A stretch of 64,000 bases of DNA from Desulfovibrionaceae bacterium (GTDB lineage Bacteria; Desulfobacterota; Desulfovibrionia; Desulfovibrionales; Desulfovibrionaceae), in assembly GCA_029011315.1 (NCBI GenBank), contig JAQXLA010000002.1:41748-105747 (forward strand). Reading direction: 5' to 3'. Position 1 is the stretch's first letter. Each line of letters starts with the position of its first letter. Below, piece by piece: positions 53,132-63,698 of this stretch. The notes under the pieces were generated by a model. That model saw only the letters and a program-made list of their open reading frames with translations, was not told the origin of the DNA and did no database searches. The position numbers and the translations under genes are program-made.

Positions 53132-54525
53132 ATGAAGTTCTTTACGCATCGGGGGGAAGTTTATGCGGAACATCTTCTGATGATCGTCCTTTGCGATCAG
53201 CGTATGTAGACAGCAGAAAGGTCAGTCAGGATTCTTTATTTGTTTGCATTGAGGGAGGCAATGTTGATGGACATGATTTTGCCTTGCAAGCTGTTCAGTC
53301 AGGGGCTTCTGCGGTGCTGGCTCAGAGAGATCCTTTTGCGAAAATGCCTTCTCGCCCCGATGCAGTGGTGATACTCGTTCCGGATACTGTCAAGGCGCTC
53401 AGTCGTATTGCGTTGTACTGGCGCAGAAAGTGCTCGGAGACAGCGGTTATCTGTGTGACAGGAACGGCTGGAAAAACAACAGTGAAAGAATTGCTGGCTC
53501 AGGCATTGTCCTCATTCGGCAAGACGGCTAAGACTTTTTTGAATCTGAATAATCAGATCGGGCTTCCTCTTTCCATGCTTTCTGCTGATGGAGATGAACG
53601 GTACTGGGTGTTTGAAGCGGGCATCAGTCATCCTCAGGATATGGATGAGCTGGCTGCGACAGCAGAACCGGATATCGGTTTGATTTTGAATGCTGGCACA
53701 GGTCATACGGAAGGGCTTGGAGACAGGGGGACTGCTTACTATAAATCCCGTCTTCTGCATTTTCTGAAACAGGGAGGCTTCGGCGTTGTCAGTGCAGATT
53801 ATCCGGACTTGGTGAAGGAAGCATGTCTTGCGGAAGTGCCTCTTCATTTCTTTTCTGCTTCAGATGCTTCAGCGGATTGCCGTGCAGAATATATTGGTCC
53901 GGAACAGGATCGAAACGGCGTGTACAGAATTTCCCTGTATAATGGAGAATCTTTTCAGGTCAGCGCACCTTTTCGGGGCTCCTGCGGCTGTGAAAATCTG
54001 GCTGCCGTAGCTTTGACGATGCAGTTGCTCGGGCTTGATCCGGGGAGACTTCGGGATATTTTGGCAACGTGCATTCTTCCTGTGCAGAGATGTGAATGTC
54101 TTCATGCCGGAAAATGGCTGGTCATTAATGATTCTTACAATGCCAATCCTCTTTCTTTTCGAAGAATGCTGGAAACGGCTTCAGATCTGGCCTTATCCCG
54201 GGAAGAATCCTTTTTGGCGTGCGTGCTCGGAGAAATGGGAGAACTTGGAGAAGTGGCTGAAGCCGAGCATGAATCTCTGGGAAAAACTATCGCGTTGAAC
54301 GGAGCTTCTTTGGTCATTTGGAAAGGGCGTTTCGGTGATGCCGTAGAACGTGGTCTGCGATCCTGTGGTTTTCAGGGGCGCATGATACCTTATCTGTCAC
54401 CGGAAACACCATTTCAGGTTCTCAAGGGCTGTAAAACGGGGGGAACGGTTCTCTTTAAGGGATCAAGGGTGAATCGTCTGGAAGAGTCCGTTCAGGATTT
54501 TCTGAAGAAACAGGAAGAAAAATAA
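53116..54525 (+). CDS. murF: UDP-MurNAc-tripeptide-D-alanyl-D-alanine ligase
   Basis: This 469-residue Mur ligase adds D-Ala-D-Ala to make UDP-MurNAc-pentapeptide. Visible are the N-terminal [16 protein letters not shown], the P-loop [30 protein letters not shown], and [16 protein letters not shown] in the C-terminal domain. Length is usual for the family. It starts inside murE and is followed by mraY at 13 bases. No ddl gene is present in the cluster. Confidence 0.95.
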   Translation: MFLTVNEVLYASGGSLCGTSSDDRPLRSAYVDSRKVSQDSLFVCIEGGNVDGHDFALQAVQSGASAVLAQRDPFAKMPSRPDAVVILVPDTVKALSRIALYWRRKCSETAVICVTGTAGKTTVKELLAQALSSFGKTAKTFLNLNNQIGLPLSMLSADGDERYWVFEAGISHPQDMDELAATAEPDIGLILNAGTGHTEGLGDRGTAYYKSRLLHFLKQGGFGVVSADYPDLVKEACLAEVPLHFFSASDASADCRAEYIGPEQDRNGVYRISLYNGESFQVSAPFRGSCGCENLAAVALTMQLLGLDPGRLRDILATCILPVQRCECLHAGKWLVINDSYNANPLSFRRMLETASDLALSREESFLACVLGEMGELGEVAEAEHESLGKTIALNGASLVIWKGRFGDAVERGLRSCGFQGRMIPYLSPETPFQVLKGCKTGGTVLFKGSRVNRLEESVQDFLKKQEEK

Positions 54526-54538
54526 GTCGGGATCGTTT

Positions 54539-55615
54539 ATGCTGTACAGTCTTCTTTCTCCGCTTGGATCAGATTTTATTCTGTTTAATGTCTTTCGGTA
54601 TATTACGTTTCGATCTGTATGGGCACTGATCACAGCGCTCGTCATCTCCATTGTGTTCGGCCCCCGTTTTATTGCCTGGCTTCAGCGAATCAATTGCCGT
54701 CAGCCGATTCATGAGGACGTCAAGGCTCACCAGGTCAAGGCGGGCACTCCGACAATGGGCGGTCTTCTGATTGCTTTTTCGCTGTGTACCAGCGTCTTTC
54801 TGTGGGGGAATCTGGAAAATCGGTATATCTGGCTGGCACTGTTTGTCTTTCTTGGATTTTCTGCTGTTGGTTTTTGGGATGATTACAGTAAGATACATCA
54901 TCATCAGAACCGGGGGCTTTCTGCCAGAGCTAAATTTTGGACTCTGACATTGGTTTCCGGCATTGTTGTCTTGATATTGCTTTCAGATCCCGGGTATTCC
55001 ACGCGTCTTTCCTTTCCGTTTTTCAAGTCGATAAATCCGGACTTAGGCTGGTTTTATGTTCCGTTTGCCATGTTTGTCATGGTCGGTTCCTCGAACGCCG
55101 TGAATCTGACAGACGGTCTTGATGGATTGGCGATAGGACCGATGGTCGTCGCAGGGCTGGTTTTTTCAGTGTTCATCTATGCGTCCGGACATGTGCATTT
55201 TGCGAATTATCTTCAGCTGGAACATATTCCCGGCATTGGCGAGGTCGCCGTCTTCTGCAGTGCTCTTGTCGGCGCAGGCCTTGGATTCCTCTGGTTTAAC
55301 GCCTTTCCGGCACAGGTTTTTATGGGGGATGTTGGTTCTTTGGGGTTGGGAGGTGTACTCGGTTTTCTGGCCGTGCTGTGCAAACAGGAAATGATGCTGG
55401 TGATCGTCGGCGGACTTTTTGTCGTCGAAACACTGTCCGTTATCCTTCAGGTAAGCTATTTTCGCTGGACAGGCGGCAAGCGTATTCTGCGTATGGCACC
55501 CCTGCATCATCATTTTGAAATGATGGGGATTCCTGAATCAAAGATCATTATCCGTTTTTGGATCGTATCAGCACTGCTTGGTCTGATGGCTCTGTCAGTA
55601 CTGAAGCTTCGTTAA
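54539..55615 (+). CDS. mraY: Phospho-MurNAc-pentapeptide translocase
   Basis: This 358-residue integral membrane enzyme has ten predicted helices. It transfers phospho-MurNAc-pentapeptide to undecaprenyl phosphate, giving lipid I. Family motifs are [35 protein letters not shown] (paired aspartates), [18 protein letters not shown] and [11 protein letters not shown]. All catalytic aspartate and histidine residues are present. Confidence 0.96.
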   Translation: MLYSLLSPLGSDFILFNVFRYITFRSVWALITALVISIVFGPRFIAWLQRINCRQPIHEDVKAHQVKAGTPTMGGLLIAFSLCTSVFLWGNLENRYIWLALFVFLGFSAVGFWDDYSKIHHHQNRGLSARAKFWTLTLVSGIVVLILLSDPGYSTRLSFPFFKSINPDLGWFYVPFAMFVMVGSSNAVNLTDGLDGLAIGPMVVAGLVFSVFIYASGHVHFANYLQLEHIPGIGEVAVFCSALVGAGLGFLWFNAFPAQVFMGDVGSLGLGGVLGFLAVLCKQEMMLVIVGGLFVVETLSVILQVSYFRWTGGKRILRMAPLHHHFEMMGIPESKIIIRFWIVSALLGLMALSVLKLR

Positions 55616-55637
55616 TTGCAATTTAAGGATAAACGTC

Positions 55638-56936
55638 ATGTCATTGGAATCAGCCGTCAGTCGCGGAGAACGTGTTGTTGTCGTGGGAGCCGGCATTTCA
55701 GGTTTGAGTGCCACCAGACTTCTGCATCGGTTAGGTGCTGATGTTCGTCTGGCGGAACGCTGTTTTGAAAAAATTCCGGAGGATTTTCTGCTCTGGGCGG
55801 AAAAAAAAGGCGTTTCGATTCTGTGCGGAGAACACAGCCGGGAACAGTTTGAAGGCGTATCTTTCGTTGTACTGTGCCCCGGAGTGCCGGCGGATAAAAT
55901 CCGAGCATTTTTCCCGGAGAAAGAACCTCCGTATATTCTTGCGGAAACGGAATTTGCCTGGCGCTGTTTGAATGGAGAACCTCTTCTGGCTGTTACGGGA
56001 ACCAGCGGCAAAACCACAACGACGAGTTTCTGCTCTGCGATGCTGCAGGAGCAAGGACTTCGGGTTTTCACAGGTGGCAATATCGGCACGCCGCTTTCAG
56101 AATATGTGCTGTCCGTTTTGGATGGCGAACTCCCTGCCGATGTTCTGGTTCTGGAACTGTCGAGCTTCCAGCTTCAGCATTGTTCCACAGTACATCCTCA
56201 TGCCGCTATTCTTTTGAATATCAGTGAAAATCATCTCGATTTCCACAAGGATATGTCTGAGTATGTCGGAGCGAAAATGCGTCTCTTTGCTCTGCAGACT
56301 GAGAATGATTTTGCGATCTTGCATACCGGTCTGGAATCGTTCGCCAGACAGTACGCGCTGCAGGCCAGGACGGAATTTTATGAGGCTTCGGATCGATTCC
56401 CCGAGATGATTCTCCAAGGTGCCCACAATCGTTCCAATGCGGAAGCCGCCTGGCTGGCTTGCCGCCATTTTGGTGTTGAGGAAAAGGCAGCAGCTCGGGC
56501 GATGGCGAATTTTGCTCAGATGGAACACAGGCTGGAACAGGTCGCGGAAAAGCAGGGCATTTTGTATGTCAATGATTCAAAAAGTACAACAATTGAAGCT
56601 TTGAAAGCGGCTTTGGAAGCCTTCGATCGTCCGATTCTGCTGTTGGCTGGAGGAAAGTTCAAGGGAGGAGATTTCTCAATGATTCGTCATCTTCTTCAGA
56701 GCAAAGTGCGGCATGTCGCTCTGTATGGTGGCAGCAGAAAGGCTTTTGAAGAAGGTATTGGAGATGCTGCGCCGATCAGTTGGGATGCAACGATGGAGCA
56801 GGCTGTGCACCGTGCGCGGGATCTGGCTGAAGAGGGCAATGTCATACTGCTGTCTCCGGCGACCTCAAGTTTTGACCAATACGCAAGTTATGCTCACAGA
56901 GGCGAAGATTTTCGCCGGATTGTTTCGGAGATATGA
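55638..56936 (+). CDS. murD: UDP-MurNAc-L-alanine-D-glutamate ligase
   Basis: This 432-residue ligase adds D-glutamate to UDP-MurNAc-L-Ala. It has the N-terminal Rossmann part VVVVGAGISGLSATRLLHRL, the P-loop AVTGTSGKTTTTSFCSAM, the metal site region LELSSFQLQHC, ILNISENHLDFH, and VNDSKSTTIEALKAAL. AAGGAT lies eight bases before the ATG. The stop overlaps the ftsW start. Confidence 0.95.
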   Translation: MSLESAVSRGERVVVVGAGISGLSATRLLHRLGADVRLAERCFEKIPEDFLLWAEKKGVSILCGEHSREQFEGVSFVVLCPGVPADKIRAFFPEKEPPYILAETEFAWRCLNGEPLLAVTGTSGKTTTTSFCSAMLQEQGLRVFTGGNIGTPLSEYVLSVLDGELPADVLVLELSSFQLQHCSTVHPHAAILLNISENHLDFHKDMSEYVGAKMRLFALQTENDFAILHTGLESFARQYALQARTEFYEASDRFPEMILQGAHNRSNAEAAWLACRHFGVEEKAAARAMANFAQMEHRLEQVAEKQGILYVNDSKSTTIEALKAALEAFDRPILLLAGGKFKGGDFSMIRHLLQSKVRHVALYGGSRKAFEEGIGDAAPISWDATMEQAVHRARDLAEEGNVILLSPATSSFDQYASYAHRGEDFRRIVSEI

Positions 56937-58084
56937 TGAACGAGGGTGAAGTTGCAAAGACATGGTTGAAGGAGGACGCTCCTGGCCCGGCTTCCGAATC
57001 GCAGTTTGATAAACCGCTGCTGGTGATTACGATTCTTCTCGTGGGCTTTGGTCTGCTTATGGTGTATTCTGCAGGCAGTCTCGTCAGTGCCAGAAAATTC
57101 GATGGCCCTTCTTCGTATTTTCTGATTCGTCAGCTTGGTTTTTCCGTAGTCGGTTTTTTTCTTTTATGGCAAATTGCTCATTGTCAACGCCGTACCATTC
57201 ATAATCTGGTTATTCCAACCTATCTATTTTCCGTTTTTCTGCTCGTGCTGGTTCCAATTATCGGAGTTGAGCGCAACAATTCAACAAGATGGCTGTTTTT
57301 TATGGGATTGACGTTTCAGCCATTGGAACTGGTCAAAATCGGAGTCGTGCTGCTGGCTGCACGCTGTCTTGGTCGGCATCAGGAATACATGCATTTTGTA
57401 GGACGGAGTTTCATTCCTGTTTTTTTGCTTATTTCCTTCCCTATGATCCTTTTGGCGTCTCAGCCGGATTTCGGAGGATCCTTATGCATCCTGTCTGCTG
57501 TCGTGTTGCTCATGTTCGTAGGACGTGTCCCTATACGCTATCTGGTATATTGCGTCATGATTCTGATTCCGATTCTGCTGAGTTATCTTTTTTCTAAAAC
57601 GTATCGACTGCAGCGGGTGATCACCTTTTTCAGCGGCGATCCTTTTTCCGCAAGTCAGGATTCAGGCTATCAGATAGTACGTGCTCTGATGGCTTTTGGT
57701 GCTGGAGGTTTGAGCGGGGTGGGGATTGGAAGCAGTGATTTGAAATCCCGTTTACCTGAAGCGCAGAATGACTATATCATGGCAGTTGTCGGTGAGGAAT
57801 TCGGATTTATCGGTGTCGTCGCTGTCGTCAGCGCCTTCAGCTTTCTTTTTTACAGATGCTATCTGATTATTCAGGGACAGCGGAATCCTGAGGATCGTTT
57901 GGCTGCATTTGGACTGACGTTTATGCTTTTTTGGGGGGCAGCTTTAAACCTGGCCGTTGCTCTGAATGCAGTTCCCTCCAAGGGAGTTCCTATGCCTTTT
58001 GTCAGTTATGGAGGAAGCAGCCTGCTGTGCAGCCTGATCTGCATAGGCCTTTTGTTGAACTATTCGCGGACTTCAGTCCGATAG
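56933..58084 (+). CDS. ftsW: Septal peptidoglycan glycosyltransferase FtsW
   Basis: This 383-residue SEDS protein has about ten membrane segments. After a polar 25-residue start come LVGFGLLMVYSAGSLVSARK, RWLFFMGLTFQPLELVKIGV, QPDFGGSLCILSAVVLLM (the conserved catalytic aspartate follows QP), LPEAQNDYIMAVVGEEFGFI and GVPMPFVSYGGSSLL. It polymerises lipid II at the septum together with FtsI. Two possible ATGs three bases apart overlap the murD stop. Confidence 0.95.
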   Translation: MMNEGEVAKTWLKEDAPGPASESQFDKPLLVITILLVGFGLLMVYSAGSLVSARKFDGPSSYFLIRQLGFSVVGFFLLWQIAHCQRRTIHNLVIPTYLFSVFLLVLVPIIGVERNNSTRWLFFMGLTFQPLELVKIGVVLLAARCLGRHQEYMHFVGRSFIPVFLLISFPMILLASQPDFGGSLCILSAVVLLMFVGRVPIRYLVYCVMILIPILLSYLFSKTYRLQRVITFFSGDPFSASQDSGYQIVRALMAFGAGGLSGVGIGSSDLKSRLPEAQNDYIMAVVGEEFGFIGVVAVVSAFSFLFYRCYLIIQGQRNPEDRLAAFGLTFMLFWGAALNLAVALNAVPSKGVPMPFVSYGGSSLLCSLICIGLLLNYSRTSVR

Positions 58085-58094
58085 GAATCGTAAA

Positions 58095-59162
58095 ATGCGT
58101 ATTGTGCTGACGACTGGAGGAACCGGGGGGCATATTTTCCCTGCTTTGGCTGTAGCCCAGGAACTCCGGGATCGTGGGGCGGAGGTTCTGTTCATAGGAG
58201 CGGAACATGGTGCTGAAGCCCGCATCATGAGGGAAGCCGGATTTGATTTTTTCGGTTTGAAGGTGGAAGGTGTTCTCGGACGGGGATTCAGGGCGATCTG
58301 TGCTTCGGCGAAACTGGCCTCTGCGGTTGTTCCAGCTTCCATCAGGCTGCATCGTTTTCAACCTCGGGTTGTCGTTGGATTTGGAGCCTATGCTTCATTT
58401 TCCGTACTGGCTGCGGCAAAGCTGATGGGGATTCCCTGTGCTCTTCATGAACAGAACGCTGTGCCGGGCTTGACAAACCGTTGCTTCGGGCCGTTTGTAC
58501 AGAAGATTTTTCTTTCCATGCCCGATCGTCTCGGGCGATTTCCGAAAGCCCGATGTCTGATGACGGGAAATCCGGTACGCAGGGAAATTCTTGAAATTTC
58601 ATCACTTTCCCGGCAGGTTCCGGGAAAGAACCTGCTCGTTTTAGGCGGAAGTCAGGGATCTCGTGTGTTGAATACGCTCGTGCTGGACAGCATCGTTCGT
58701 TTGAAGCAGGCTGGCATTCGTATCCGGCATCAGACTGGAGCGACGGATTATGAGCGCGTCAGGCAGGCATATGCTGCAAAAGGGATTAGTGATGAGCTTG
58801 TTTCTCCGTTTATCAGCGATATGCGCAGAGCGTATGAAGAAGCGGATTTGGTTTTGTGCCGATCCGGTGCGACGACTATCGCGGAATTGGCTGTAGCAGG
58901 ACGTCCTGCGGTGTTTGTCCCCTTTCCCTTCGCAACACATGAGCACCAGAGGCATAACGCTGAAACAGTGGTAAGAGCCGGAGGTGCTCTGATGTTTGCT
59001 GAGTCAGAGCTTCCGTCTGTAGATATTGGAGAACAGCTGCAGCAGCTTTTTCTCAAGCCTGAAGTTCTGTCGCGCATGGGAACCTCAATCAAAGCTCTGG
59101 CGAGACCGAAAGCGGCTCGCACTGTAGCGGAACATATTCTCAAACTCTGTCAGGAACAGTAA
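58095..59162 (+). CDS. murG: UDP-GlcNAc:lipid I GlcNAc transferase
   Basis: This 355-residue peripheral GT-B enzyme makes lipid II on the inner face of the membrane. The glycine-rich loop is LTTGGTGGHIFPALAVAQEL. The UDP-GlcNAc site is seen in LVLGGSQGSRVLN, LCRSGATTIAELAVAGRPAV and PFPFATHEHQRHNAETVVRA. Length matches E. coli MurG (355). Confidence 0.96.
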   Translation: MRIVLTTGGTGGHIFPALAVAQELRDRGAEVLFIGAEHGAEARIMREAGFDFFGLKVEGVLGRGFRAICASAKLASAVVPASIRLHRFQPRVVVGFGAYASFSVLAAAKLMGIPCALHEQNAVPGLTNRCFGPFVQKIFLSMPDRLGRFPKARCLMTGNPVRREILEISSLSRQVPGKNLLVLGGSQGSRVLNTLVLDSIVRLKQAGIRIRHQTGATDYERVRQAYAAKGISDELVSPFISDMRRAYEEADLVLCRSGATTIAELAVAGRPAVFVPFPFATHEHQRHNAETVVRAGGALMFAESELPSVDIGEQLQQLFLKPEVLSRMGTSIKALARPKAARTVAEHILKLCQEQ

Positions 59163-59165
59163 GCA

Positions 59166-60536
59166 ATGCGTAAACGTTATTCTTCTGTACATATGATTGG
59201 CATCGGCGGAGCCGGTATGAGCGGTATCGCCGAGATCTTATTGAATTTGGGCTATTCCGTCAGCGGATCGGACATGGCAGACGGTCCGACGGTTCAAAGG
59301 CTTCGGTCGCTTGGGGCTGATATCCATATCGGACACGATGCCAAAAATGTTGGAGATGTTCAGGTTGTTGTGGTGTCCACTGCTGTCAGTGCCGACAATC
59401 CTGAAATCCTGTGCGCCCGGAGCCGTGGAATTCCTGTCATTCCCCGCGCGGAAATGCTGGCGGAGCTTATGCGTTTAAAAACAGGTATCGCCATCGCCGG
59501 AACGCATGGCAAGACAACGACTACGTCATTGATTGCTTCAATATTTGACGCCGGAGAGCAGGATCCGACGGTTATCATCGGCGGCTTGCTCAATGCGTAT
59601 GGTGCCAATGCCCGCCTTGGACAGGGTGAATATCTTATTGCCGAAGCGGATGAATCCGACGGATCTTTTCTATGTCTCGCTCCGATTATCAACGTCGTAA
59701 CCAACGTCGACTATGATCACCTTGATCATTACGGGGATCAGGAACATATCGATGAAGCGTTTGCCGCTTTTATGAATCATGTGCCTTTTTACGGTCAGAA
59801 TGTGGTCTGCGGCGATGACCCTGGAGTATGTCGTCTGCTGGGTAGAATCAAACGCCCCTGTCTGACCTATGGCCTGAAGCAGGAGAATATGCTGCGTGCA
59901 GAAATTCTGGAATGCGGTGAAGAGAATCGGTTTAGGGTGTTTTATCTGGGAGAAGATCTCGGGCTGTTTACGCTGTCACAGCCTGGAAGACATAATATTC
60001 TCAATGCGCTGGCGGCAATTGGAGTTTCTTTGGAAGTTGGGCTGAATGTAGAAACATGCCGTTCAGGACTGGCCGCATTTCGGGGAGTTGGGCGTCGTTT
60101 TGAAAGAAAGGGAGTCTGGCGCGGCGTTTCAATAATTGATGATTATGGACACCATCCCGCAGAGATTGCCGCAACGCTTGACACCATGCGCCGGGTATTT
60201 CCCCATCATCGTCTGGTCGTTGCCTTTCAGCCGCATCGCTTTTCCCGCACCCAGGCTCTGTTTGGAGAGTTCTGTCAAATTCTCGGAAAGGCTGACTGTC
60301 TGCTTTTGGCTGAAATTTATCCGGCTTCAGAAAAACCCATTCCTGGAGTGACGAGTCGTAACCTGGCTCAGGGTATTCTGCAGGTCAATGAAAACGCGTC
60401 CGTACAGTGTTTTCAGAGCGTGGATGAAATTTCCGAAGCCTTGCCTGGGATTCTGCATGAGGGCGACGTTCTGCTGACGCTTGGAGCTGGAAATATCACA
60501 CGGGTCGGCCCGAGACTTTTGAGTATGGAGTGTTGA
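59166..60536 (+). CDS. murC: UDP-MurNAc-L-alanine ligase
   Basis: This 456-residue enzyme adds L-alanine, the first residue of the stem peptide. Motifs are [20 protein letters not shown], the P-loop [40 protein letters not shown], and [15 protein letters not shown] followed by [10 protein letters not shown]. It starts three bases after murG and ends seven bases before murB. Confidence 0.96.
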   Translation: MRKRYSSVHMIGIGGAGMSGIAEILLNLGYSVSGSDMADGPTVQRLRSLGADIHIGHDAKNVGDVQVVVVSTAVSADNPEILCARSRGIPVIPRAEMLAELMRLKTGIAIAGTHGKTTTTSLIASIFDAGEQDPTVIIGGLLNAYGANARLGQGEYLIAEADESDGSFLCLAPIINVVTNVDYDHLDHYGDQEHIDEAFAAFMNHVPFYGQNVVCGDDPGVCRLLGRIKRPCLTYGLKQENMLRAEILECGEENRFRVFYLGEDLGLFTLSQPGRHNILNALAAIGVSLEVGLNVETCRSGLAAFRGVGRRFERKGVWRGVSIIDDYGHHPAEIAATLDTMRRVFPHHRLVVAFQPHRFSRTQALFGEFCQILGKADCLLLAEIYPASEKPIPGVTSRNLAQGILQVNENASVQCFQSVDEISEALPGILHEGDVLLTLGAGNITRVGPRLLSMEC

Positions 60537-60543
60537 GGTCGCT

Positions 60544-61440
60544 GTGCGTACGGTTTTACATCCGTGTCTGTCAGCATTGACGACGTTAGGTTTAGGCGGC
60601 CGGGCCGCTGTCTGTCTCATGCCTGAAACGGAAGATGATTTGCTTCATCTGGAAGAAGAGGCGGAGCGTTTCGGCGGAAAACTGATCTGTCTGGGAGGAG
60701 GCAGCAATATTCTGGCTGACGACGGTGAGTTGCAGCTTGCTCTGGTGTCGTGCGCTTTGCTCAAAGAAAGGGAAGTCATTGGACGTGATGAGGACGGGTC
60801 CATACTTGTTCGAGTTGGATCTGGCACGCCGCTGCCCAGACTGCTGGCTTGGGCAGCGGCGAGAGGGTTGAGCGGATTGGAGAATCTTGCTGGCATTCCG
60901 GGAACGGTTGGAGGGGCTGTCGCCGGTAATGCCGGTGCCATGGGGACAGCCATGGGAGATGTGCTGCGCTCCGCTTTAATCTGGTCTCGCATCAGCGGTC
61001 TGCAGAGGATGGATCGTCAGAGTTTTGAAATCGGATATCGGCATTTCGCTTTGAGAGGGCAGAAGGATTTTTTTGTGCTTGTGGATGCTGTCCTTGCCTT
61101 GCGTGAAAGTCGGCGTGATGTGATTCATCAGATTATGAAAGAGCATGTTCAGCGCAAATGCCGGGTTCAGCCGGTGAGGGAAAAAACAGCTGGGTGCGTG
61201 TTCAAAAATCCGGAAGGTATTTCTGCCGGTTTGCTGCTGGACAGATCCGGACTGCGCGGATATGGATTCGGAGGCGTGAAATTTTCAGAAAGACATGCTA
61301 ATTTTCTGGTGAACAGCGGAATGGGCACGGCATCGGCCGCTTTGGATTTGCTGCATGAGGCTCGGGAAAAGGTCCGGAATCTGTTTGGAGTATCCCTGAA
61401 TTTGGAAGTGAAATTGTGGTGCGAAGACATTCACATATGA
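60544..61440 (+). CDS. murB: UDP-N-acetylenolpyruvoylglucosamine reductase
   Basis: This 298-residue FAD enzyme reduces enolpyruvyl-UDP-GlcNAc to UDP-MurNAc. It has the FAD motif ICLGGGSNILADDGELQLA and LENLAGIPGTVGGAVAGNAG. In TAGCVFKNPEGISAGLLLDR a cysteine stands where most family members have the proton-donor serine. The length and the missing E. coli extra domain indicate a type II MurB. The start is GTG at 60544, shortly after murC. Confidence 0.93.
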   Translation: MRTVLHPCLSALTTLGLGGRAAVCLMPETEDDLLHLEEEAERFGGKLICLGGGSNILADDGELQLALVSCALLKEREVIGRDEDGSILVRVGSGTPLPRLLAWAAARGLSGLENLAGIPGTVGGAVAGNAGAMGTAMGDVLRSALIWSRISGLQRMDRQSFEIGYRHFALRGQKDFFVLVDAVLALRESRRDVIHQIMKEHVQRKCRVQPVREKTAGCVFKNPEGISAGLLLDRSGLRGYGFGGVKFSERHANFLVNSGMGTASAALDLLHEAREKVRNLFGVSLNLEVKLWCEDIHI

Positions 61441-62252
61441 TTGAGCGAACATCCCAGACTTCTGAGCTGCCACCCAAAAAGTCTGGAAAAGGGTGGAGAG
61501 GAGTTCGATTTCTGGTGAAATGGATCCTGCTGCTTTTCTGCGCTCTGCTGTTTCTGTATGGATCGGGATATGGCATGATGTGGGCGTATCAGACGGTGAC
61601 GACAGGCAGCTTTTTTGAAATCAGGCGTATTGATATTTCCGGGACTACTTTTGTGAATCAGGAAGATATCCGGAATGCTTCCGGCCTGAAACTGGGTATG
61701 AACAGCCTGAAATGCAGTATCAGCCATATTGAAGCACAGATTCGAAAAAATCCATGGATTAAGAATGTATCTGTAATCCGAAGACTGCCTGACGCTTTTG
61801 AAATTCGTGTCAGGGAATACGTTCCTGCTTTCTGGATTATTCATGAAGACAGAATTTGCTATGCGGATGCATTTGGACGAATCATTGCTCCCGTGACGCC
61901 AGATTCTTTTATTTCGCTTCCTTCTTTGGAGCTTTTGCCTGGGGGTAGGGAGATCCTTCCGGATTTGGATAGAGTCCTGAAAATGATGAAGGGGCTTCAG
62001 CTGCCTGTCAGCATGTCGGAGATTTCACTGTTTCGGCTTAGCGCAGCCAAGGGAATTGAGCTGTTTCTTGCGGATCGCAACCTCACGCTCTGTATTGCTG
62101 AAGATGACTGGAATGGAAATTTGACGCGTATGACAGTGGTCATGCGTGATTTGGCTCGAAGAGGCGAATTGAATCACACGCGGGAAATTCATGCCGACAG
62201 ATCCAGCGTCTGGGCGTCGCTGTCGCAGCCGGATCAGCGTGAAAGGCAGTAA
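61437..62252 (+). CDS. ftsQ: Cell division protein FtsQ
   Basis: This bitopic divisome protein has a cytoplasmic tail, one membrane segment (WILLLFCALLFLYGSGYGMM) and a periplasmic POTRA domain (FEIRRIDISGTTFVNQEDIR...LRKNPWIKNVSVIRRLPDA type text). The FtsQ beta domain follows. The ATG at 61437 overlaps the murB stop as ATGA and gives 271 residues. A GTG at 61416 with GGAAG eight bases upstream is an alternative that adds seven residues. Confidence 0.9.
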   Translation: MIERTSQTSELPPKKSGKGWRGVRFLVKWILLLFCALLFLYGSGYGMMWAYQTVTTGSFFEIRRIDISGTTFVNQEDIRNASGLKLGMNSLKCSISHIEAQIRKNPWIKNVSVIRRLPDAFEIRVREYVPAFWIIHEDRICYADAFGRIIAPVTPDSFISLPSLELLPGGREILPDLDRVLKMMKGLQLPVSMSEISLFRLSAAKGIELFLADRNLTLCIAEDDWNGNLTRMTVVMRDLARRGELNHTREIHADRSSVWASLSQPDQRERQ

Positions 62253-62306
62253 AAAATAAATTGGTTCAATTATTTAAACTAGACAATAAAACAAAAATAT
62301 GATGTA

Positions 62307-62326
62307 TACCAAAGTATATTTTGGTA
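62307..62326. promoter_or_regulatory. Inverted repeat in the ftsQ-ftsA gap
   Basis: TACCAAA-GTATAT-TTTGGTA is a perfect 7 bp dyad in an AT-rich gap of 149 bases, the largest gap in the cluster after its start. A TTGACA lies at about 62351. The gap probably carries a separate ftsA-ftsZ promoter, with the dyad as a possible operator; there is no T run typical of a terminator. Confidence 0.4.
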
Positions 62327-62401
62327 ATTGTGCATTGTAAAGGCTACCTTTGACAGTCCTTGTTTCTATATGTACGGACGCTGTTAGGATGGATTGAAAA
62401 T

Positions 62402-63643
62402 ATGCCTAAATCTGAACTCATAGTGGGATTGGATATCGGAACAACCAAAATCTGCGCTGTCGTCGGCACGCCGACTGATGACGGAGTGATGAGTGTCGTA
62501 GGTGTTGGCATTCACCCATCAACCGGATTGCGTCGGGGCGTTGTCGTTAATATCGAGCAGACTGTGGATTCAATCCGCAAGGCGATAGAAGATGCCCGCA
62601 TGATGGCCGGATGTGATCCTATTCGCAGCGTTTATGTTGGGATTGCTGGCAGTCATATCAAAGGATTGAACAGCCACGGAGTGATTGCCGTCAAGGGCGA
62701 GGAAATTACGCAGACTGACATTGATCGCGTACTTGAAGCCGCCAGTGCCATTCCCATACCTCAGGATCGGGAAGTAATTCATACTCTGCCGCAAGAATTT
62801 TGTGTTGATAAACAGCCTGGGATTAACAATCCTCTGGCCATGGCCGGAACCAGACTGGAAGTCAAAGTGCATATCGTGACAGCCGCCGTTACAAGCGTAC
62901 AGAATATTACGCGGTGCTGTTCAAAGAGCGGTTTGGACACGGCGAGTATTGAACTGGAGTCGCTGGCTTCAGCCAAAGCAGTACTGAATGATGAGGAACG
63001 GGAAATCGGTGTGGCGTTGATCGATTTGGGCGGCGGAACCTGTGATGTCGCCATTTTTGAAAACAATGCCATCAAATATACCAGTGTTGTCGGCCTCGGC
63101 GGACAGAATCTCACGAATGACATCGCCTTCGGGCTGAGAACGCCTATGGCGTCCGCTGAACAGATTAAGATCCATCATGGTGTCGCCATACCGGATCTCG
63201 CCCGTTCGGATGAATATATTGAAGTCCCGAGCGTCGGTGGACGTGAACCTCGTCGGCTTTCACAGCAGGTGCTCGCGGGAATTTGTGAGCCGAGAATGCG
63301 GGAAATTTTAGAATTTCTGGATCAGGAGCTGATTCGATCCGGATTGAAGCATAAATTAGGAGCTGGTGTTGTTCTGACTGGCGGAACGTCGTTGATTCAC
63401 GGTTGTCAGGAACTGGCGGAAGATGTATTCCGTTTGCCGACCCGCATAGGCTATCCGCGCCGTATCACTGGATTGACGGATATGGTGAACAAACCGAAGT
63501 TTGCCACGGCCATAGGTCTATTGTATTTTGGTCAGGAGGAAAGCTCTAAAAATCGCTTGATTCCGGTATCGACCACAAAAGAATTGGTTACGCATGATTC
63601 AATTATAAGTCGCATGAAACGGTGGTTTGTCGATCGTTTCTGA
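62402..63643 (+). CDS. ftsA: Cell division protein FtsA
   Basis: This 413-residue actin-like ATPase tethers FtsZ to the membrane. Phosphate 1 is VGLDIGTTKICAVVG, and phosphate 2 is VALIDLGGGTCDVAIFENN. The adenosine motif is VLTGGTSLIHGCQELAEDVF. The C-terminal amphipathic helix MKRWFVDRF is the membrane-targeting sequence. I use the ATG at 62402 (MPKSELIVGLD); the track start at 62360 adds 14 unlikely residues. Confidence 0.96.
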   Translation: MPKSELIVGLDIGTTKICAVVGTPTDDGVMSVVGVGIHPSTGLRRGVVVNIEQTVDSIRKAIEDARMMAGCDPIRSVYVGIAGSHIKGLNSHGVIAVKGEEITQTDIDRVLEAASAIPIPQDREVIHTLPQEFCVDKQPGINNPLAMAGTRLEVKVHIVTAAVTSVQNITRCCSKSGLDTASIELESLASAKAVLNDEEREIGVALIDLGGGTCDVAIFENNAIKYTSVVGLGGQNLTNDIAFGLRTPMASAEQIKIHHGVAIPDLARSDEYIEVPSVGGREPRRLSQQVLAGICEPRMREILEFLDQELIRSGLKHKLGAGVVLTGGTSLIHGCQELAEDVFRLPTRIGYPRRITGLTDMVNKPKFATAIGLLYFGQEESSKNRLIPVSTTKELVTHDSIISRMKRWFVDRF

Positions 63644-63698
63644 TGTGAGTTTTTTATGAATTTTCCAGGGAGAGCAGGCCTGAGGGAGGAGCGCGCGG

